64,000 nt of DNA, taken from Sclerurus mexicanus (taxonomy: Eukaryota > Chordata > Aves > Passeriformes > Furnariidae). The notes beneath the pieces are model-generated. The model made no database searches. It was not told the DNA's origin and saw nothing but the letters and a program-made list of their open reading frames with translations. Each line of letters starts with the position of its first letter. Positions within the stretch are counted from its first letter, which is position 1. The stretch is from positions 1-64,000 of the forward strand of contig VWZF01005807.1 of NCBI GenBank assembly GCA_013396755.1. Direction: 5' to 3'. Of the stretch, positions 11,301 to 23,900 are shown piece after piece. The position numbers were made by a program, and so were the translations under genes.

Positions 11301-14081
11301 ATACTGTAAATCTGTTTCATTAGGACCAACCACAGAAGAAGGAGAAGGCAGCACATGAGGGAATTGCTGATGTTACAGAGATGATAAAGAAGTCATTGCC
11401 CACATGTAGCATCCCACAGTCATTGCTGCATTTTGCTGTATATTTGCACTGTGAAAAAAATTTTTTTTGCACTTTTTCATCTCAATATTTTATTCTGTGA
11501 GATAGAAATTCTTCAGATCACAGGTACTTGTCAGTGAAGACAAAAATTTCCTAAAATCCAGAAGGAATACAATAAGATCAGTTTGGGCTTTTAAAATCTA
11601 TATTCAACTTGATGTGTTTTGTTTTGCCTACAGCTTACCTTCTTTTCTTACATCTATATTAACTCTGACCAGTAGCATGCAAATGGTAAGTTAGGTATGT
11701 TTTTCAAAGCAAGGGAAGTTGATAAAAATGAGAGAAAACTTATATAAGCTTTATTTTTTTCTGACTTTTCTCTCTCTGTGGATGAATATAGAACTGCAAG
11801 GTAAAGCACAGATTTCCGTATTTCCTTTTTCTTTGTTTTGCAGGGCATAAATCCACTAACAATGCCTAAAAGCGTCTTAATAAATGATCTTAATATTCTG
11901 CTTGCTTGAGTCAAATATTCAATTTCCAAATACATTTATACACATTTGAAAACTGACCTCTTTCTGCATTGAAGTGAGCCATATGATTCTATACTGAAGT
12001 GAGCTATATGAACTCTGCATTACTGAAAGTTTAATAGGTAATTTTACAGAGTCCAGACCAGACATTTTCAGAGATCACCATCTTGCTACTTCTCCTATTG
12101 TGCTCTAATCAGGCCATGTGACCACTAGTACATGGGTGGACTGTGATTCACATAGTTTTTTTTTAAGGAAGGCATTTGAATCGTAGCCACTGATTTATTC
12201 ACGTATCCATAATATTTTATTCCTATTGGTCAAACTTAAAAAAGGTTGAGGGACCTTTGACTTACGTATTTTGGTAATGGCTGTTAAAATCAATTCTAGC
12301 ATTAAAGTCTCTAAGAATGAACAATGCATTGAGTGGAAAATTGATTAAATGGTCAAAGAACAGTCCTTTGTGGCCTCGTTTGCTTTTTCAATTAGTACAG
12401 ATGTCACAGCTGGTCTGGGTGGCTCTCAAACTTTCACAAAAAATGTCCTTGAAGCTTTGTCTTTTTGTGAACCTTTTTCTTCTAAGAAAGATGATTTTGC
12501 ATTAAAACTAGGACTTCTGTATTTTTTTGTACTTTGTTTTTGTAAGAAATCAAACAGTCATGAAAATGAATTATGCGTTTGACTGATAAGACACTAATAG
12601 GAAAAAAATCCTTCTAGGTGAATGAGTGTCTTTTAAGGAACTTGTTTTCTGTGTTCTGATGGATTCCACTTGAATTTGTTTCCCTCCTTTAGGAATTATG
12701 GGGGTGAGTTAATGCATATGTTTGGCAGAAGAGAGATGACAGGGAGATGGCTCATAACTGCAGCTACCTCAGATTGTTTTTGACCAGAATCCCTGGGTCT
12801 ACAGGTGAAGAACTGATTCATTTAGAGGAGCTCCAGTAAGTCATGTGACAAAGGCACTTAACTGGGATTTAGATGATCTGAGTGCAATTCCAATGCAATT
12901 CTGTTACAGACTTACTATTTGATGTTAAAAAGTCATCCTGGGAAGGAGTTTTCATGGGTTTTTACCATTTGCCTAATTCAGTTCTCACTGACTTCTACAT
13001 AAAAAGAGTTTCCAGCATGTGCTGTGCCATGGCATATTATGGCTCTGTTTGTAACATATCAGTGTGTTGTCTCTTAGAAACTACAAGGCAGATAAATCCC
13101 TGATTTCATTGCTTTAAATAAAAATGTTAGGGACTAAATTGATTTCAGTGTTCAAATATGTAGCAGAAATGGATAGGAGACTATAACCTTAACTGCACTG
13201 TTTCTCTCTTTTACCTGCTCTGATTGCCATGTAACATTCATAAATGCAAACACTGAGATTGTTTCTTTATTTTAGCTAAGCAAACAATTTAGTTATAATA
13301 GGCAATACGTTTCTTTTTTAGTGCTTTAATGTTTTATTAATTTAATTTTCCACAGTCAAATTCTTTTTTCATTTGGCCTTATAGCCTAAATTTCCCTTGA
13401 TATTTGTGATTATTTTTGTTTGTGATTATACTGCAACATACTGTAATTCTTGACCAGCTGATAATGAACAAGAATTTTTATCTAATGTCTTATTAAAAAT
13501 AAAAATAAAGACTGACATGGAGATCCCGCAATTTATTTTTTGCAAATTCAGAAATCAATTGCCTGCTTAAACTTAATGCATTTAAAACTATACATTTCAT
13601 TAGATGAGTAAAACGCATGAGCTAAAGTCAGGTCCCTTGTTGAGTGCTTTTAACTACCACCTAAGTTGCTGCAAGTTGTATCAGCCTGTGCATAGGCTGA
13701 ATTTCTCCCATGATATTTGGAATAATAGAGAACCATATAATGGATTAAATGGCTGTCCTTTCAGAGTTAACAGTCTGCTTACAAATGAAGCCTCTGGCAA
13801 ATACTTCAGGATATCTCTCAAAACAATCAGATAATTCTGCAATTTAAATGAAATGAAACAAATACTCTGCAACTTTAGTAGCCATCATTTGATGTCTTAA
13901 ATTATGAGGCTCATTTAGCATTATTTTGTATTACATAGGATAAAAGTTGTGCTAGTCCAAATGCTTGCACCAGGCTCTAAAGAAGTCTGTTGTTTAACAT
14001 TCTATTTCAACAGCAACAATTTTTTTCATCTGCCTACATTATCTCCTCTTGTTCCTTCAGCCACCTAATATCAGGACATTC
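8363..14081. other. AT-rich unique DNA
   Basis: No gene or interspersed repeat is recognised. A short (AAAC)n run lies at 8449-8466. About 8720-8870 has the look of conserved non-coding DNA but without a motif I can name. An imperfect tandem pair of about 25 bp, each containing GAAGTGAGC, lies at 11973-12020. Open frames (for example 11654-11935 minus, 12317-12582 plus) are short and compositionally like the background. Confidence 0.45.
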
Positions 14082-14099
14082 TTTTTTTTTTTTTTTTTT
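14082..14099. repeat. Poly-T tract (18 T)
   Basis: Eighteen uninterrupted T bases. No LINE or SINE body is seen on either side, so I do not read it as a retroposon tail. Confidence 0.9.
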
Positions 14100-14829
14100 C
14101 TGCAAGGGTAGTAAAGGGAGGCAAAATTGTGGATAAAGCTTCATATCTGTGCCTGTGAATAAAGCAAACTGAGTTCTGAAATTTGTATGAAGGGCTGGGA
14201 CTGTGTTTGATCAGAGGTTTCTCCCTGGGCAATTGTTGTTATTTCTTCACATTTTAGGAAGAAATTGTAGGATATAACTTCGCCTTTTCTCTGTCACAAA
14301 CTTTTTATTTCATTTTGGATAAAATGTGTCTGGAATTTCATATTTACTAGTGTTGAAGATTGATCTGTCTTTTGTAGAGATGGTGTCCTCTGAGAGACCA
14401 ATCTATTCTGGAACATTTGCTACTGAGGGTGAAAGCAGGACTGCCTTTTTGAAGATCCCACTACTACTACAGTCATCTTTTCCAGTCAGGTCTCAGATAT
14501 GTCAAACAGCACAGTTGTCTAGGGGTATGAAAATCTGGAGGATAAGATTTGGGATGCTGTAATGCCCTGGCTTGATCAGTGGGTTTAGGCAAAGGTAATT
14601 TGATTCACTCTGGGTGGTGTGTGGGAGAAACAACAAAATTCTCAGAAGATGCAATAACAAACTTTTACTTGCATACTTTGGAATGTTAAAGTAGAATAAG
14701 GTACTTGGCAAGTTTTGAAACAATATCCAGACAAATTAAGGCACTTCACAAATGTTAAATTAGCAAACTTTAACTTATTCAGATTGAAATTTTTCAGTCT
14801 GGCTTATGGCATATTTTGAAAAGAAGTTA

Positions 14830-14875
14830 GGAGAAGAAAGAGAGAGGGGAAGAGAAAGAAAAAGAGAGAGAAAGG
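14830..14875. repeat. Polypurine tract
   Basis: An almost pure A/G run that ends in AAAG/GTAAGT, which also happens to match a perfect splice donor. It borders the GC-rich patch to its right. Confidence 0.8.
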
Positions 14876-14884
14876 TAAGTGATC

Positions 14885-15290
14885 GCCATCTGAGGATCCA
14901 GTGTGGTCTCAGCTGCATTTAAATCCAGGGTAGCAGAGTGTGCCACTTGACACATGTGTCAGCACCCTTTTATCTGCTGTGATCTGCTGGGCCCTCCCCC
15001 AGGCATGCATCTGTGCTGTAATGTTCACCATGTGGTCGACCGGCGCTATTTTAGGGCAGGCTGTGCAGTCAGTCTGCCATTTTGGTGTGGACCAGAGGCT
15101 GACTAAGGCTCTAAGGGGACAGGGGGAGCAGTGGGTGTCCTGCCTACACAGACTTTGCCCTCTTCCCCCACCACTTCCCTCCCATGTGGTTGTTTTGAGC
15201 CAGTCAGTCATTCCTCCAGCCTCCTACAGATGCTTGATCCTTACCGATGGGATTGAGTAGAAGAAGCATGAAAACCTGAACCAGGGTGTT
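14885..15290 (-). mobile_element. GC-rich patch, possible ERV LTR remnant
   Basis: Base composition here is clearly higher in G+C than in the flanks. Segments of 15080-15170 match 59495-59580 in the same order and similar spacing (GGGGAGCAGT, ACAGACTTTGC, TCTTCCC), and 59.4 kb looks like the U5 end of an LTR on the minus strand. On the minus strand a TATA-like GATAAAAGG lies at 14967-14976, downstream of the shared segment. Ends are not defined. The 106- and 100-codon frames here have no recognisable domain. It could instead be an unrelated old repeat family. Confidence 0.35.
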
Positions 15291-15689
15291 TAGTTCTGTT
15301 AAAGTGCTTGTGTTTAGTTTGTATTTTGCAAGGAAAAGTTGTTGCATGATGGTTATTACCCATGACGGCTAATAACCATTCAAAACTATCCATAATTTGA
15401 GAAAGAAATAATACAAGGTTTCTGTTGAAAGGATTGACATGTGATTGTTGAGTGCTATAGGTATGATTTCAGTTTTCTTCAACTATGCAGGAATACTCTT
15501 GATTTTACTGAGGATGATGTACTGAAGGCATGTCTTACAAACATTTTATAGTGAAGGCCAAGGTCACACTTTCCTCTGTCTCAGTTCCTACCTACCTTAG
15601 GTTTTCCAGAATTCAACAATTCACTGTGTCAATCTTAAGATAAAGCTGAACAGTAGACACACAGTGAAATTTGTTCCTTACTAGTACTC

Positions 15690-16250
15690 ACTGGAATTCC
15701 TGTTGTCAGTGATTTTCAGAGCAGTACAGGTAGATTTTTAGACCATGATAATAAGTAGGAGGTTATGCAAGTGGCTACTTGTTCAATAGTCCAGAGTCAT
15801 CAGCAAACTCTGCCACCTTGCAATCCACTTACTTCAAATTATTAAAAAATATATATTAAACAACTTGATCGTAATCCTGACCCCTGAGACACTCCATTAT
15901 TAATATATCTCTTCTTTGAGGTTATAACTATTTATTTCCTATCATTTAATCACTTTTTAATCCATGACAAGCCTTTGCCCCTTACTTCATTGTTATTTAT
16001 TATCTTTAATATTCTTTTATGAGGGACCTTTTCTAAAGCTTTTTGAAATCCAAGTAAATTATGTCCATTGGGTCATGTTCATCTACTGCCTTATTAATAT
16101 TTTCAGAACCTTCCAACACATTAGAGAGGCACAATTCTAAGTTACAGAAAGCTTGTTGTTTTTTTCCTTGCCATACATATTATGATTCCCCAAATCTTGC
16201 ATTACTTCTTGTCTATTTGATTTTCAGTCATTGTAACAAACTGTAAATCT
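15690..16250 (-). mobile_element. Ancient LINE (CR1/L3-like) reverse-transcriptase relic
   Basis: Read on the minus strand, this stretch keeps the order of conserved reverse-transcriptase motifs: YLDFKK at 16045-16056, a VPHKR-like segment, a GLSWIKK-like segment, GVSQGSG at 15875-15895, and the catalytic EFADDS at 15791-15810. Stops and frame breaks interrupt it throughout, so it is dead. Motif order and spacing match the fingers-palm region of CR1/L2/L3-clade LINEs. The decay is heavier than in the other CR1 copies here, which suggests a much older insertion. Neither end can be fixed; no 3' tail is visible. Confidence 0.8.
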
Positions 16251-16272
16251 CAAGACATGCCCTAAATCCCTT

Positions 16273-16290
16273 AAAAAAAAAAAAAAAAAA
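16273..16290. repeat. Poly-A tract (18 A)
   Basis: Eighteen A bases just beyond the old LINE relic. The relic is on the opposite strand, so this is not its tail. Confidence 0.85.
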
Positions 16291-17567
16291 GAAAACCATG
16301 CTAATGACTTTCCAGTTCTCAAGGAAGTGCAGTGATTGGAAAGGGTATACTGTGTCTTGTTATGAAGCTACTCAAGCAGTCAAATAATTTGAAGGATGAA
16401 TCCAAAATTTTCTGTGAAGAATATTCAGTTCCAAACCAACTGATTTATTTATTTCATAAAAGAGCTTCTGAAAGAGGAGCTTTATCATCTTATTTCTTCA
16501 GCTGTGTTGAAATATATATATATGAATTCCTAGACAGCCAGTTCTTGCATTCATTATCCTCACTTCTTTCGTAATACATACCAAGAACTTAATGAAATAG
16601 ATTATTCTGAAAATCTTGCTTTTTAAAAATTAGGTCAGAGGACTCAGGAAATCTTCTGCCCCTGTCACAGTTTTAGTTCTTTATCCCTTCTGAAGTCGCC
16701 ATTGTGTGCTGGGGCTCTTTTTCCTTTGTGAGAGGTAGAGCAAGTTGGTTTTAGATTGGACACCTTAGCCTTTTTCCTAGTAGGCCCTTGGGCATGAAAG
16801 ACAGAAAGGAACAGCAGGGCTTATAATGGTTTGTTCACCTCAAGGAAACTGTTTGACTCTAGGTCCAGAGCAGCCACTAGGACTGAGCAGCAATATCCAA
16901 ACAATGCAGCTACAGGTAGGTCAATTGAGAAACTCATGGATAGGGTTGCAATGATTTCAAAAACATGTTCTGTCTCTACAGAGGGGGAACATGGAAAATG
17001 CAGTCTTTCTTCTTATTATTCCTGAATGATCAGAGACAGAGTTTAGGACAAAGTGGCACAGAACTAAGGACTGTGCCTGGTCAGCAAAAGCATGAAAAAA
17101 TTGTCCTCTTCTAGGAAGACGAGAAGGACCTCAGTGTTCCTTGAGGCAGCTGCAAATATTTTTGGTCTGACACAGAGTCATGGGCACATAAACAAGACAC
17201 TGCAGGCAAGTGGCATCTGGTGTAAAGCTCAAGGAGAACTAGGTCTCAAATCACACCCAGAGTGTAAGGCTGGAGCAGGATGCAGAAGCTACTGGGATAA
17301 GAAGTCAAAGTTTGTCCAGCAATTGTTTCAGCTTCTCTAGACACTATTGTACTGGAGCTGAGTGTTACAGATGCAGCCAGAATATACAGATTGCTTTATA
17401 CAGAATATATGACTCATATTTGGGATTTGGGGCTTCTTCTCAGCAATACTCAGTTGATAGCATTACTGCAACTGGCTATGTGACTGCAGTTCTCACTGGG
17501 CTGTTCAAATTTGACAATGATGACATTTTTTGGTCAGTCTGGCGGTTCTGTTCCTGGAATTATATTT
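16291..17567. other. Unassigned DNA left of the LTR
   Basis: Contains frames of 60-124 codons (for example 17312-17686, which runs into the LTR) but no recognised domain. The part from 16700 to 17340 is less AT-rich than its surroundings and may be an old unrecognised repeat. Confidence 0.35.
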
Positions 17568-18269
17568 GTCAGTGTAGTGGGTTGACCCTGGCTGGATGCC
17601 AGGTACTCACCAAAGCCTCTCTATCACTACCCTCCACAATGGGATGGGGAGAGGAAATACAACAAAGGGTTCATGTGTTGAGATAAGGACTGGGAGAGAT
17701 CCCTCACCAAATACCATCACAGGCAAAACAGACTCAAAGTGAGGATATTAATTAAATTTACTGCTTACAAAGTCAGAGCAAGATAATGAGGAGTAGAATA
17801 AATCTTTAAAACACCTTCCCTCAACCCCTCCCTTCTTCCCAAGTTCTACCTTCTCCCCCACAGCAGTGCAGGAAGGTGGGGAATGGGAGTTCCTGTCAGT
17901 TCATTACATGTTGTTTCTGCCACTGCTCAGGAAGGAGAGTCCTTCCCCTGCTCCATTGTGGGGTCCCTCCCATGGGAGACAGTTCTCCATGAAGTTCTCC
18001 AAAGTGAATTCATGCCACAGGCAACAGTTCTTCACAAACTGCTTCAACATGGGCCACTTTTCCACAGGGTCAGTCTTTCAGGCACAGGCTGTTCCAGCAT
18101 GAGTCTCCCACAGGGCCACAGGCTCTACCAGGAAAACCTTATCCAGTGTGTGTTCCTCTGTCCATGAGTCAGCAGGTCCCTGCCAGGACCCTGCTCCAAC
18201 ATGGGCCTCCCATGAGTTCACAGACTCCTTCAGGAATCCACTTGCTCTGGTGTGGGTCTCCTCCCTGGG

Positions 18270-18425
18270 GTGCAGGTGGGTCTCTACACCCCTGTGGTCC
18301 CCCATGGGCTGCAGGTGGGTCTCTGCACCCCTGTGGTCCCCCATGAGCTGCAGGTGGGTCTCTGCACCCCTGTGGTCCCCCATGGGCTGCAGGTGGGTCT
18401 CTGCACCCCCGTGGTCTCCCTGGGC
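18270..18425 (-). repeat. 39-bp tandem repeat inside the LTR
   Basis: Four copies of a 39-bp unit start at 18270, 18309, 18348 and 18387, each with GCAGGTGGGTCTCT and CCCATGGG/CCATGAG elements. The unit is a multiple of three, which creates overlapping open frames on both strands. It lies in the transcribed part of the LTR if the TATA call is right. Confidence 0.9.
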
Positions 18426-18607
18426 TGCAGGGGCACAGCTGCCTCACCTGGCCTGCGCCAGGGGCTGCAGGGGAACCTCAGCTCTGGTGCCTGGAGCATC
18501 TCCTGCCCCTCCTCATCTGACCTTGGTGTCTGCAGAGCTGTTCACATGTTCCCACTCCACTCTTCTCTGGCTGCAATTTCATCTGCTCAATAACTATTTT
18601 TTTCCTT

Positions 18608-18699
18608 CTTAAATATGTTATCACAGAGGCATTACTATAATTCGTGACTGGCCTGGCCTTGGACAGGGGTGGGTCCATACTGGAGCCATCTGGCATTGG
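18608..18699 (-). promoter_or_regulatory. LTR core promoter: CCAAT and TATTTAAG
   Basis: On the minus strand GAGCCAATGCC (CCAAT at 18695-18699) precedes CATATTTAAGAAGG (18604-18617) by about 80 bp, a normal spacing for an LTR promoter. Activity is inferred from motifs only. Confidence 0.55.
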
Positions 18700-18800
18700 C
18701 TCTGCTGGAGAAGGGGGAAGCTTCTGGCAGCTTCTCACAGAAGCAACCTCTGTAGCCCTTCTGCTACCAAACCCTGCCCACACAAACCCAGTATATTCAG

Positions 18801-20793
18801 GTTCAAATGTGATAGGCCTTTCAGGCACTGGGAGACAAATAGACCTTAGGGACTTATACTGTGCCTGCCACATCCAACAAGTCAGGAGTTAAGGAACAGC
18901 TGTGGTTGTCACTACAGCAAAAGCGCTTGTGCTAAGTGAATCCTGGAGTACTGCCCTGGTGATTAAGATCTAGACACTCAGATGGTAGTGAAGCAGTATA
19001 TGGTCAGTATAAATGGCAAATTCTAACACAAAAACACATGACTTTTTCTCAAAAAATTATGGGAGGGAAAACAACATAAAAAAATATCTGTTTGATGTGT
19101 AGAAACCTAGGAATCTCTGGGGTTTTTTTAGTTTAAAAAGGCACTTGGTCATTGTTGTTATTTCTTGGCAATGATGAAGCTGAACACACTATTGAGGTCA
19201 TATTCTTTATTTAACATTGAACTTAATATAGTCTGCCTCCAGTGACTGCATTCCTTTGTCTAAACAATGTGGCTGGACTTCTTGATAGCTTACTCAGCAT
19301 TTGAATAACCATTCATGAGTCCACCCCCAGACAGCATGGACTGTAGTGCAGGAAAGCAATACATATGGCCCATTATTTCAGTGGTTGTCTTTTACCAGAT
19401 AGTGTTTGAGGTCAAAGTAAATGCTTGCATTTTGGCTACTAGATGAGTGAGATTCCTAAATGCACACTTTTCCTAAAAACAGGGAAAAAGTAAAAAACAG
19501 GAAAAAAAAGAAAAAAAGTAGAGCTGTCTACTTGCTAGCAGTATGGTCTTATGTCACCTGAACAATATCAAATCACTGGAATCTGAGATTAAAATGGCGA
19601 TGAACAGGAAATCAACAATATTTAGGATCCCTGAGAGGTGAAAATTAGGATAGTAGATTGGGTTTGTTGCCAGTGGAACAAGTCAGGTTCTGAAAATTAG
19701 TTTTTAAAATTAGATTTATTATTTTTTTTAATGAAAAACTATGCAGAATTGTTTGCTGAAAGCAAAATAAAAGTTTCCATTGCAAACTGAAACATTTTTC
19801 AATTTCACCTTCTTTTGGCTGATTTTCAGTGTGTTCTGCTTTTTCATTGCAGAAGCTTCTTATCAGCTTTTCCGGTTTTAATACCTAATAAATCTCTAAC
19901 TTAATTATAGTTAATATAGTGTTGCCAAATACTGAGAAATCATGAGTAAGACTTACAGAATTTATAGTTTTGGGTTGGTTTGGGTATTTTTACTACCTGT
20001 TTGGGGTTCTCCTTGCTTGACTTCTATCTTTCACAGTTTTAGAAAATCTGATTTTTTTTTTCTGCTTAGATATCAGGACTGGAAACATGATTTTTTAATG
20101 GAAGTTAATAGCCTCCTAATTAATATAAATCTAGGAGCTGGGTCTTTAAGAGAAACATCAAATATCATGAGGCTCATAATAAAATTGCAAGAGCTGGCAA
20201 TATCGTTATCCAAAAATGAGTTAAGACTCCGTATTTTGCCAGAACAATAGTCATTTGTCTCAAATGTATCAGTAGCCTTTTAACTTTTACAGTTATGTCA
20301 GAGGTGTGGAAATATTTATTTTTATTTCTTACCTACAATTTACTTGTCTCTCTCTTAACGATGTTGTCTGGGTCTTCAGGCGAAGTATTACACATCAACT
20401 TGTCATTAAGTCACAGTTTTGAAATAGATCTTTTTACTCCATCCTGTGTATCCATTGATAATGAAATAAGAATGCCAAAGTCCTTCCTTTCCAAACAAGT
20501 TTTTTCTTTTCCCTATTTTTTTTTTACTTTTTCTTAACTTTGATTTTAATTTTTGTTCTTTCTCTTTATTTTCTTTTCCTCTTCTTTATTTTTCTGGTTT
20601 CTGATTCTCTTTTCACAGTCACTAATGTCCTCCTGCCTTGAGAATAGAAAGGACAGTAAATATGATTAAGTGCTAGCTGAACTGCCAAGAAATTTGTTGA
20701 CAACTTCATTTACATGTCCAGGGCAAGCTGGTACTCTGCTCTGGTGGCTCATAGAGGATATATGAAAATGTCCCCAAAAAAATGCTGACACAG
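18801..20793. other. AT-rich DNA between LTR and CR1
   Basis: No gene or repeat family is recognised. A T/C-rich tract at about 20500-20595 is mostly pyrimidine. The 102-codon frame at 19942-20250 has no recognisable domain. Confidence 0.45.
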
Positions 20794-20957
20794 TCTGCCC
20801 AGATAAACTGTGGATGCCTCATCCCTGGAATTGTTCAAGATCAAGTTGGATGGGGCCCTGTACAACCTTATCTAGTGGAAAGTGTCCCTGCCCATGGTAT
20901 TGGAACGAGATGATCTTTAAGGTCTCTTCAAACTCAAACCATTCCATAATTCTGTGG
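20794..20957 (+). mobile_element. CR1 LINE 3' fragment
   Basis: Contains the CR1 3' landmarks in order: TGTGGATGCCTCATCCCTGGA, GGGGCCCTG, TGTCCCTGCCCATGG, GATGATCTTTAAGGTC and an end resembling CCATTCTATGATTCTGTG. The last 160 bp only are present, so it is strongly 5'-truncated, as is normal for CR1. The GGGGCCCTG...CCCATGG form resembles the CR1-J/Y-like subfamilies. Confidence 0.85.
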
Positions 20958-23900
20958 TTAGCAAAGAATGTGTTTTTTCCCCCTACTGATACCTACCAAA
21001 ACATAAGGAACCCAGGGTTTCAGAAATATCCCCTGGTAATTTGTTATGCATACCACTGCTGTTTACCTCAGCAGAACACTAAAATTATTAGGTAAGCATC
21101 CAGGTATGCTTGAAAAGATTAGAGATTATCAGTTTTGTAAGAGAATAAGTACATCCTGTCTATGAAGAGTTGACACAATTTGTCATAGGCAGGAAGGCAA
21201 AATGGAACTTGGCTGTGTCAGAAATGAGCAGCTGAACCTGTTCTGGTCTTGCTCAGGGAAACAGAGAGGACAGTGATAGGGTGGAAGGCCACAGAGAAAT
21301 AAAAGCGTTAAAAACTGAGCCCTAAAGGAAAACTGCTGCTGCTTGGAGGATGGCAGAAGTGGAAGGCTGAGGGGATGCCTGTGGGAGGACCCAGTGCAAC
21401 CAGCCCAGCAGCTGCAAGCAAACATGCTGGTTGCCTCTGTACCCTGCGCCCACACTGGCTTTAAAATTTTAAATTGCATTCTATGTCATATTACATGCCC
21501 CATCATTTACAAAATGTGCTTTGTTTCTACTGTTATTGCTATACCCTTCTATAGGAAAAATCTCATCTTTACATTCTTGCAGTTCAATAGAACTACTGAT
21601 GTTCTAATAGCAGATGGTATTCATGATCAGAAGACTTGGTTCTGAAGCTATCCTTAAGACATGGAATATTTTTCAGCCTTTTAAAGAACCAGTTTAGTTG
21701 GTACTTCACTATCACTCTTGCTCTCAGAAGCAGCATTTATCACCAGAAGATGATATAAAAAGTTAAAAAAAAGTTAATGCAAAAATACCTTACGTGATGC
21801 ATGTAGTTTGGAACTCCCTATTGGCTTGGTTCTGTATACATCCCTCAGAAGCAGTGTCAAAATCAGAAGCAGTGTCAAAATTCAGTAGACAACTGAGGTT
21901 CATAAATACCAGTTGTTACCCATTTAAGAAGGAAAAACTGCTTAAGTGCTGGATATTAGAAGCCTAGGTTATTGCTGCTCGGTTTTAATTCTGTACATTT
22001 TTATAACACATCAGATCAATTATATTCTCAGTTTTATTGCACACTAAAAGACTGTCATCCATTACAACCACCAACTCTTAGTTCAAACACAAGAGTGGCA
22101 ATCTGCTTTGGACACCATCTATCATCTGTGGAAAATCCTAGGAAGTCTCTGCTATACATTTTCAGCTCATATTGAAGAGCGCATTGAAAATGGTTTCATT
22201 ACAGGCTAATATGAAAAAATAAAAGAAAAAGGTGAGCACAACCCTCCCCATCTGCCCATTTTCTGTAGGGAAATATCACATCAGAAATTTTAAAATATTT
22301 TATCTTTGGTACATTAAAATAGTTATATGATTCAGTGTTTTTATCTCCACCTCTACTATTGCGGTAGGTCAAGCATACACTAGATCATGCAGTGTGTTCT
22401 GGGACTCTTCTGTTTTACAAGATTATGCTTTCCATTTTCATGTTTTGTTAAAGTAGCAAGCTATGTATAGGAAAAATAACAGCAGAGAGCAGAACAAAGC
22501 TCAGTGGTTGTTCTCACATCTTCCCAGTCACGGGTTTATTATGTCTTCCTCTCCCCTGCTAGCTTCTACTTGTTCAGATTGAAATTATTAAAGGCAAGTA
22601 TATATTAAAAACGCTTTATATTGAATATATTTTATACTTTACTTAATATTATACATGAAAATATTGTATATTATAACTTCTATACTTTTGTGCATTTACT
22701 ATATGCGTTAAATATTTGAAAAATGTCTCTGTATCCTAGAAAAATAACAGTCTTTCCCCAAAACTTGCCCATTGCCATTTCTGTTCCTCTAACTTTTTTG
22801 CATTTAATTTTATGGTATCATATGATATTTTTGCAGCCAAAGCATTGTGCAAGTGTGTGCAGGATCATAACAATAAATGTCTCTCAATCCCAATTAAGAA
22901 ATTAAGACAAGTAAATCCACAATGGAGAGTTTCCAGTAAAAATGAGAGAAGAAAAGAGCACAGGGAATATTAAAATGAGCAAAGCAGAGCTTTTGAGGTG
23001 ACATCTACAACATAAAAATTTGATCCTTTCTTGTTTTAACAGAGTACCTAGAAAGGTTTTGGGAGTTAATCATCATTCAGATGGAAGAAAGCTCTGTGGT
23101 TAGCTTAGCAGGTCAGTGGAGCTCAGGTCAACTAACTGACCTTGCTAATTTGTGAAGGGGATGTAACTCAGACTGTCTAGCCTACTGCTCCTGTTGGATG
23201 CCTCTCCAAGAAAGTAAAATCCATCTTAGGTACTCACGTTGACATAGAGGATCTGCTTCCTTGGCAAACCAGCATTAGAAAAGCACAAAAAGCAATAATC
23301 TCCTCAGAAGGAGATGGGTACTGGAAGCAGAACTCTCGAAGTCTAGTGTGACAAGATGAGAACCTGTCTCTCCTATCCATCATTTAAAGATGGTGGTGGA
23401 TCACACACAGAGGGCCAAGAACCTGCTACCAGAGGGAATGAAAGCTAATGGCAGCCCTCCTACAAGTGAAAATAATTAATGAAAAATTTATTACCTATAT
23501 TATAGAAATTGCTGCTGGATAGTCCCCAGATAAATTAAATTAATAAAGTTGCAGACTAATTAAGCCATATCTTTCTGTTTTCTTGCATGGCTGGGGCTGA
23601 TGCAAACTCAGCAGAACAGAGGAAGGGAAGGATAGAGTTTTGAAGGACTGAAGTTTGAAAAGCAGAAGACTGAGTATATTAAAAAGAAATTCTAAGGGCC
23701 CATACACAACGTGACCCAGGCTTTTGGCTATGTTACTATGCTTAATTTTAGGAATATTACAGTTCATGTAAGTTCCAGAAATCTACAGAAAGAACCCTAA
23801 TGCTTTTGCAAAGAAAAAGGAATTGGTTTTGTGAGATGAACAATAGAATAGATATACAACAACCTTTTTCAGTGCAGTGACACATTATCTGTTATAAATA

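Larger units (their letters stand above)
17573..18795 (-). mobile_element. Solo LTR of an avian endogenous retrovirus
   Basis: The element is 1223 bp. It begins TGTAGTGGGTTGACCCTGG on the plus strand and ends in CCCAGTATA, which I read as a mutated TG...CA pair. It is flanked by GTCAG (17568-17572) and TTCAG (18796-18800), a 5-bp target duplication with one mismatch. I recognise the terminal sequence and the GTTGACCCTGGCTGGATGCC start from a family common in songbird genomes. Orientation is minus because CCAAT (18695-18699) and a TATTTAAG box (18608-18615) are in promoter order on that strand. No gag, pol or env sequence is adjacent, so it is a solo LTR. Open frames of up to 154 codons inside it come from its internal repeats and are not genes. 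Confidence 0.85.

Noticed and set aside
17866..18612. Frames up to 154 codons near 18.2 kb
   Set aside because: They lie inside the solo LTR and arise from its 39-bp repeats, which are divisible by three.
18478..18873. A 131-codon minus-strand frame
   Set aside because: It runs from the LTR promoter region into flanking DNA on the minus strand and has no recognisable retroviral or cellular domain.
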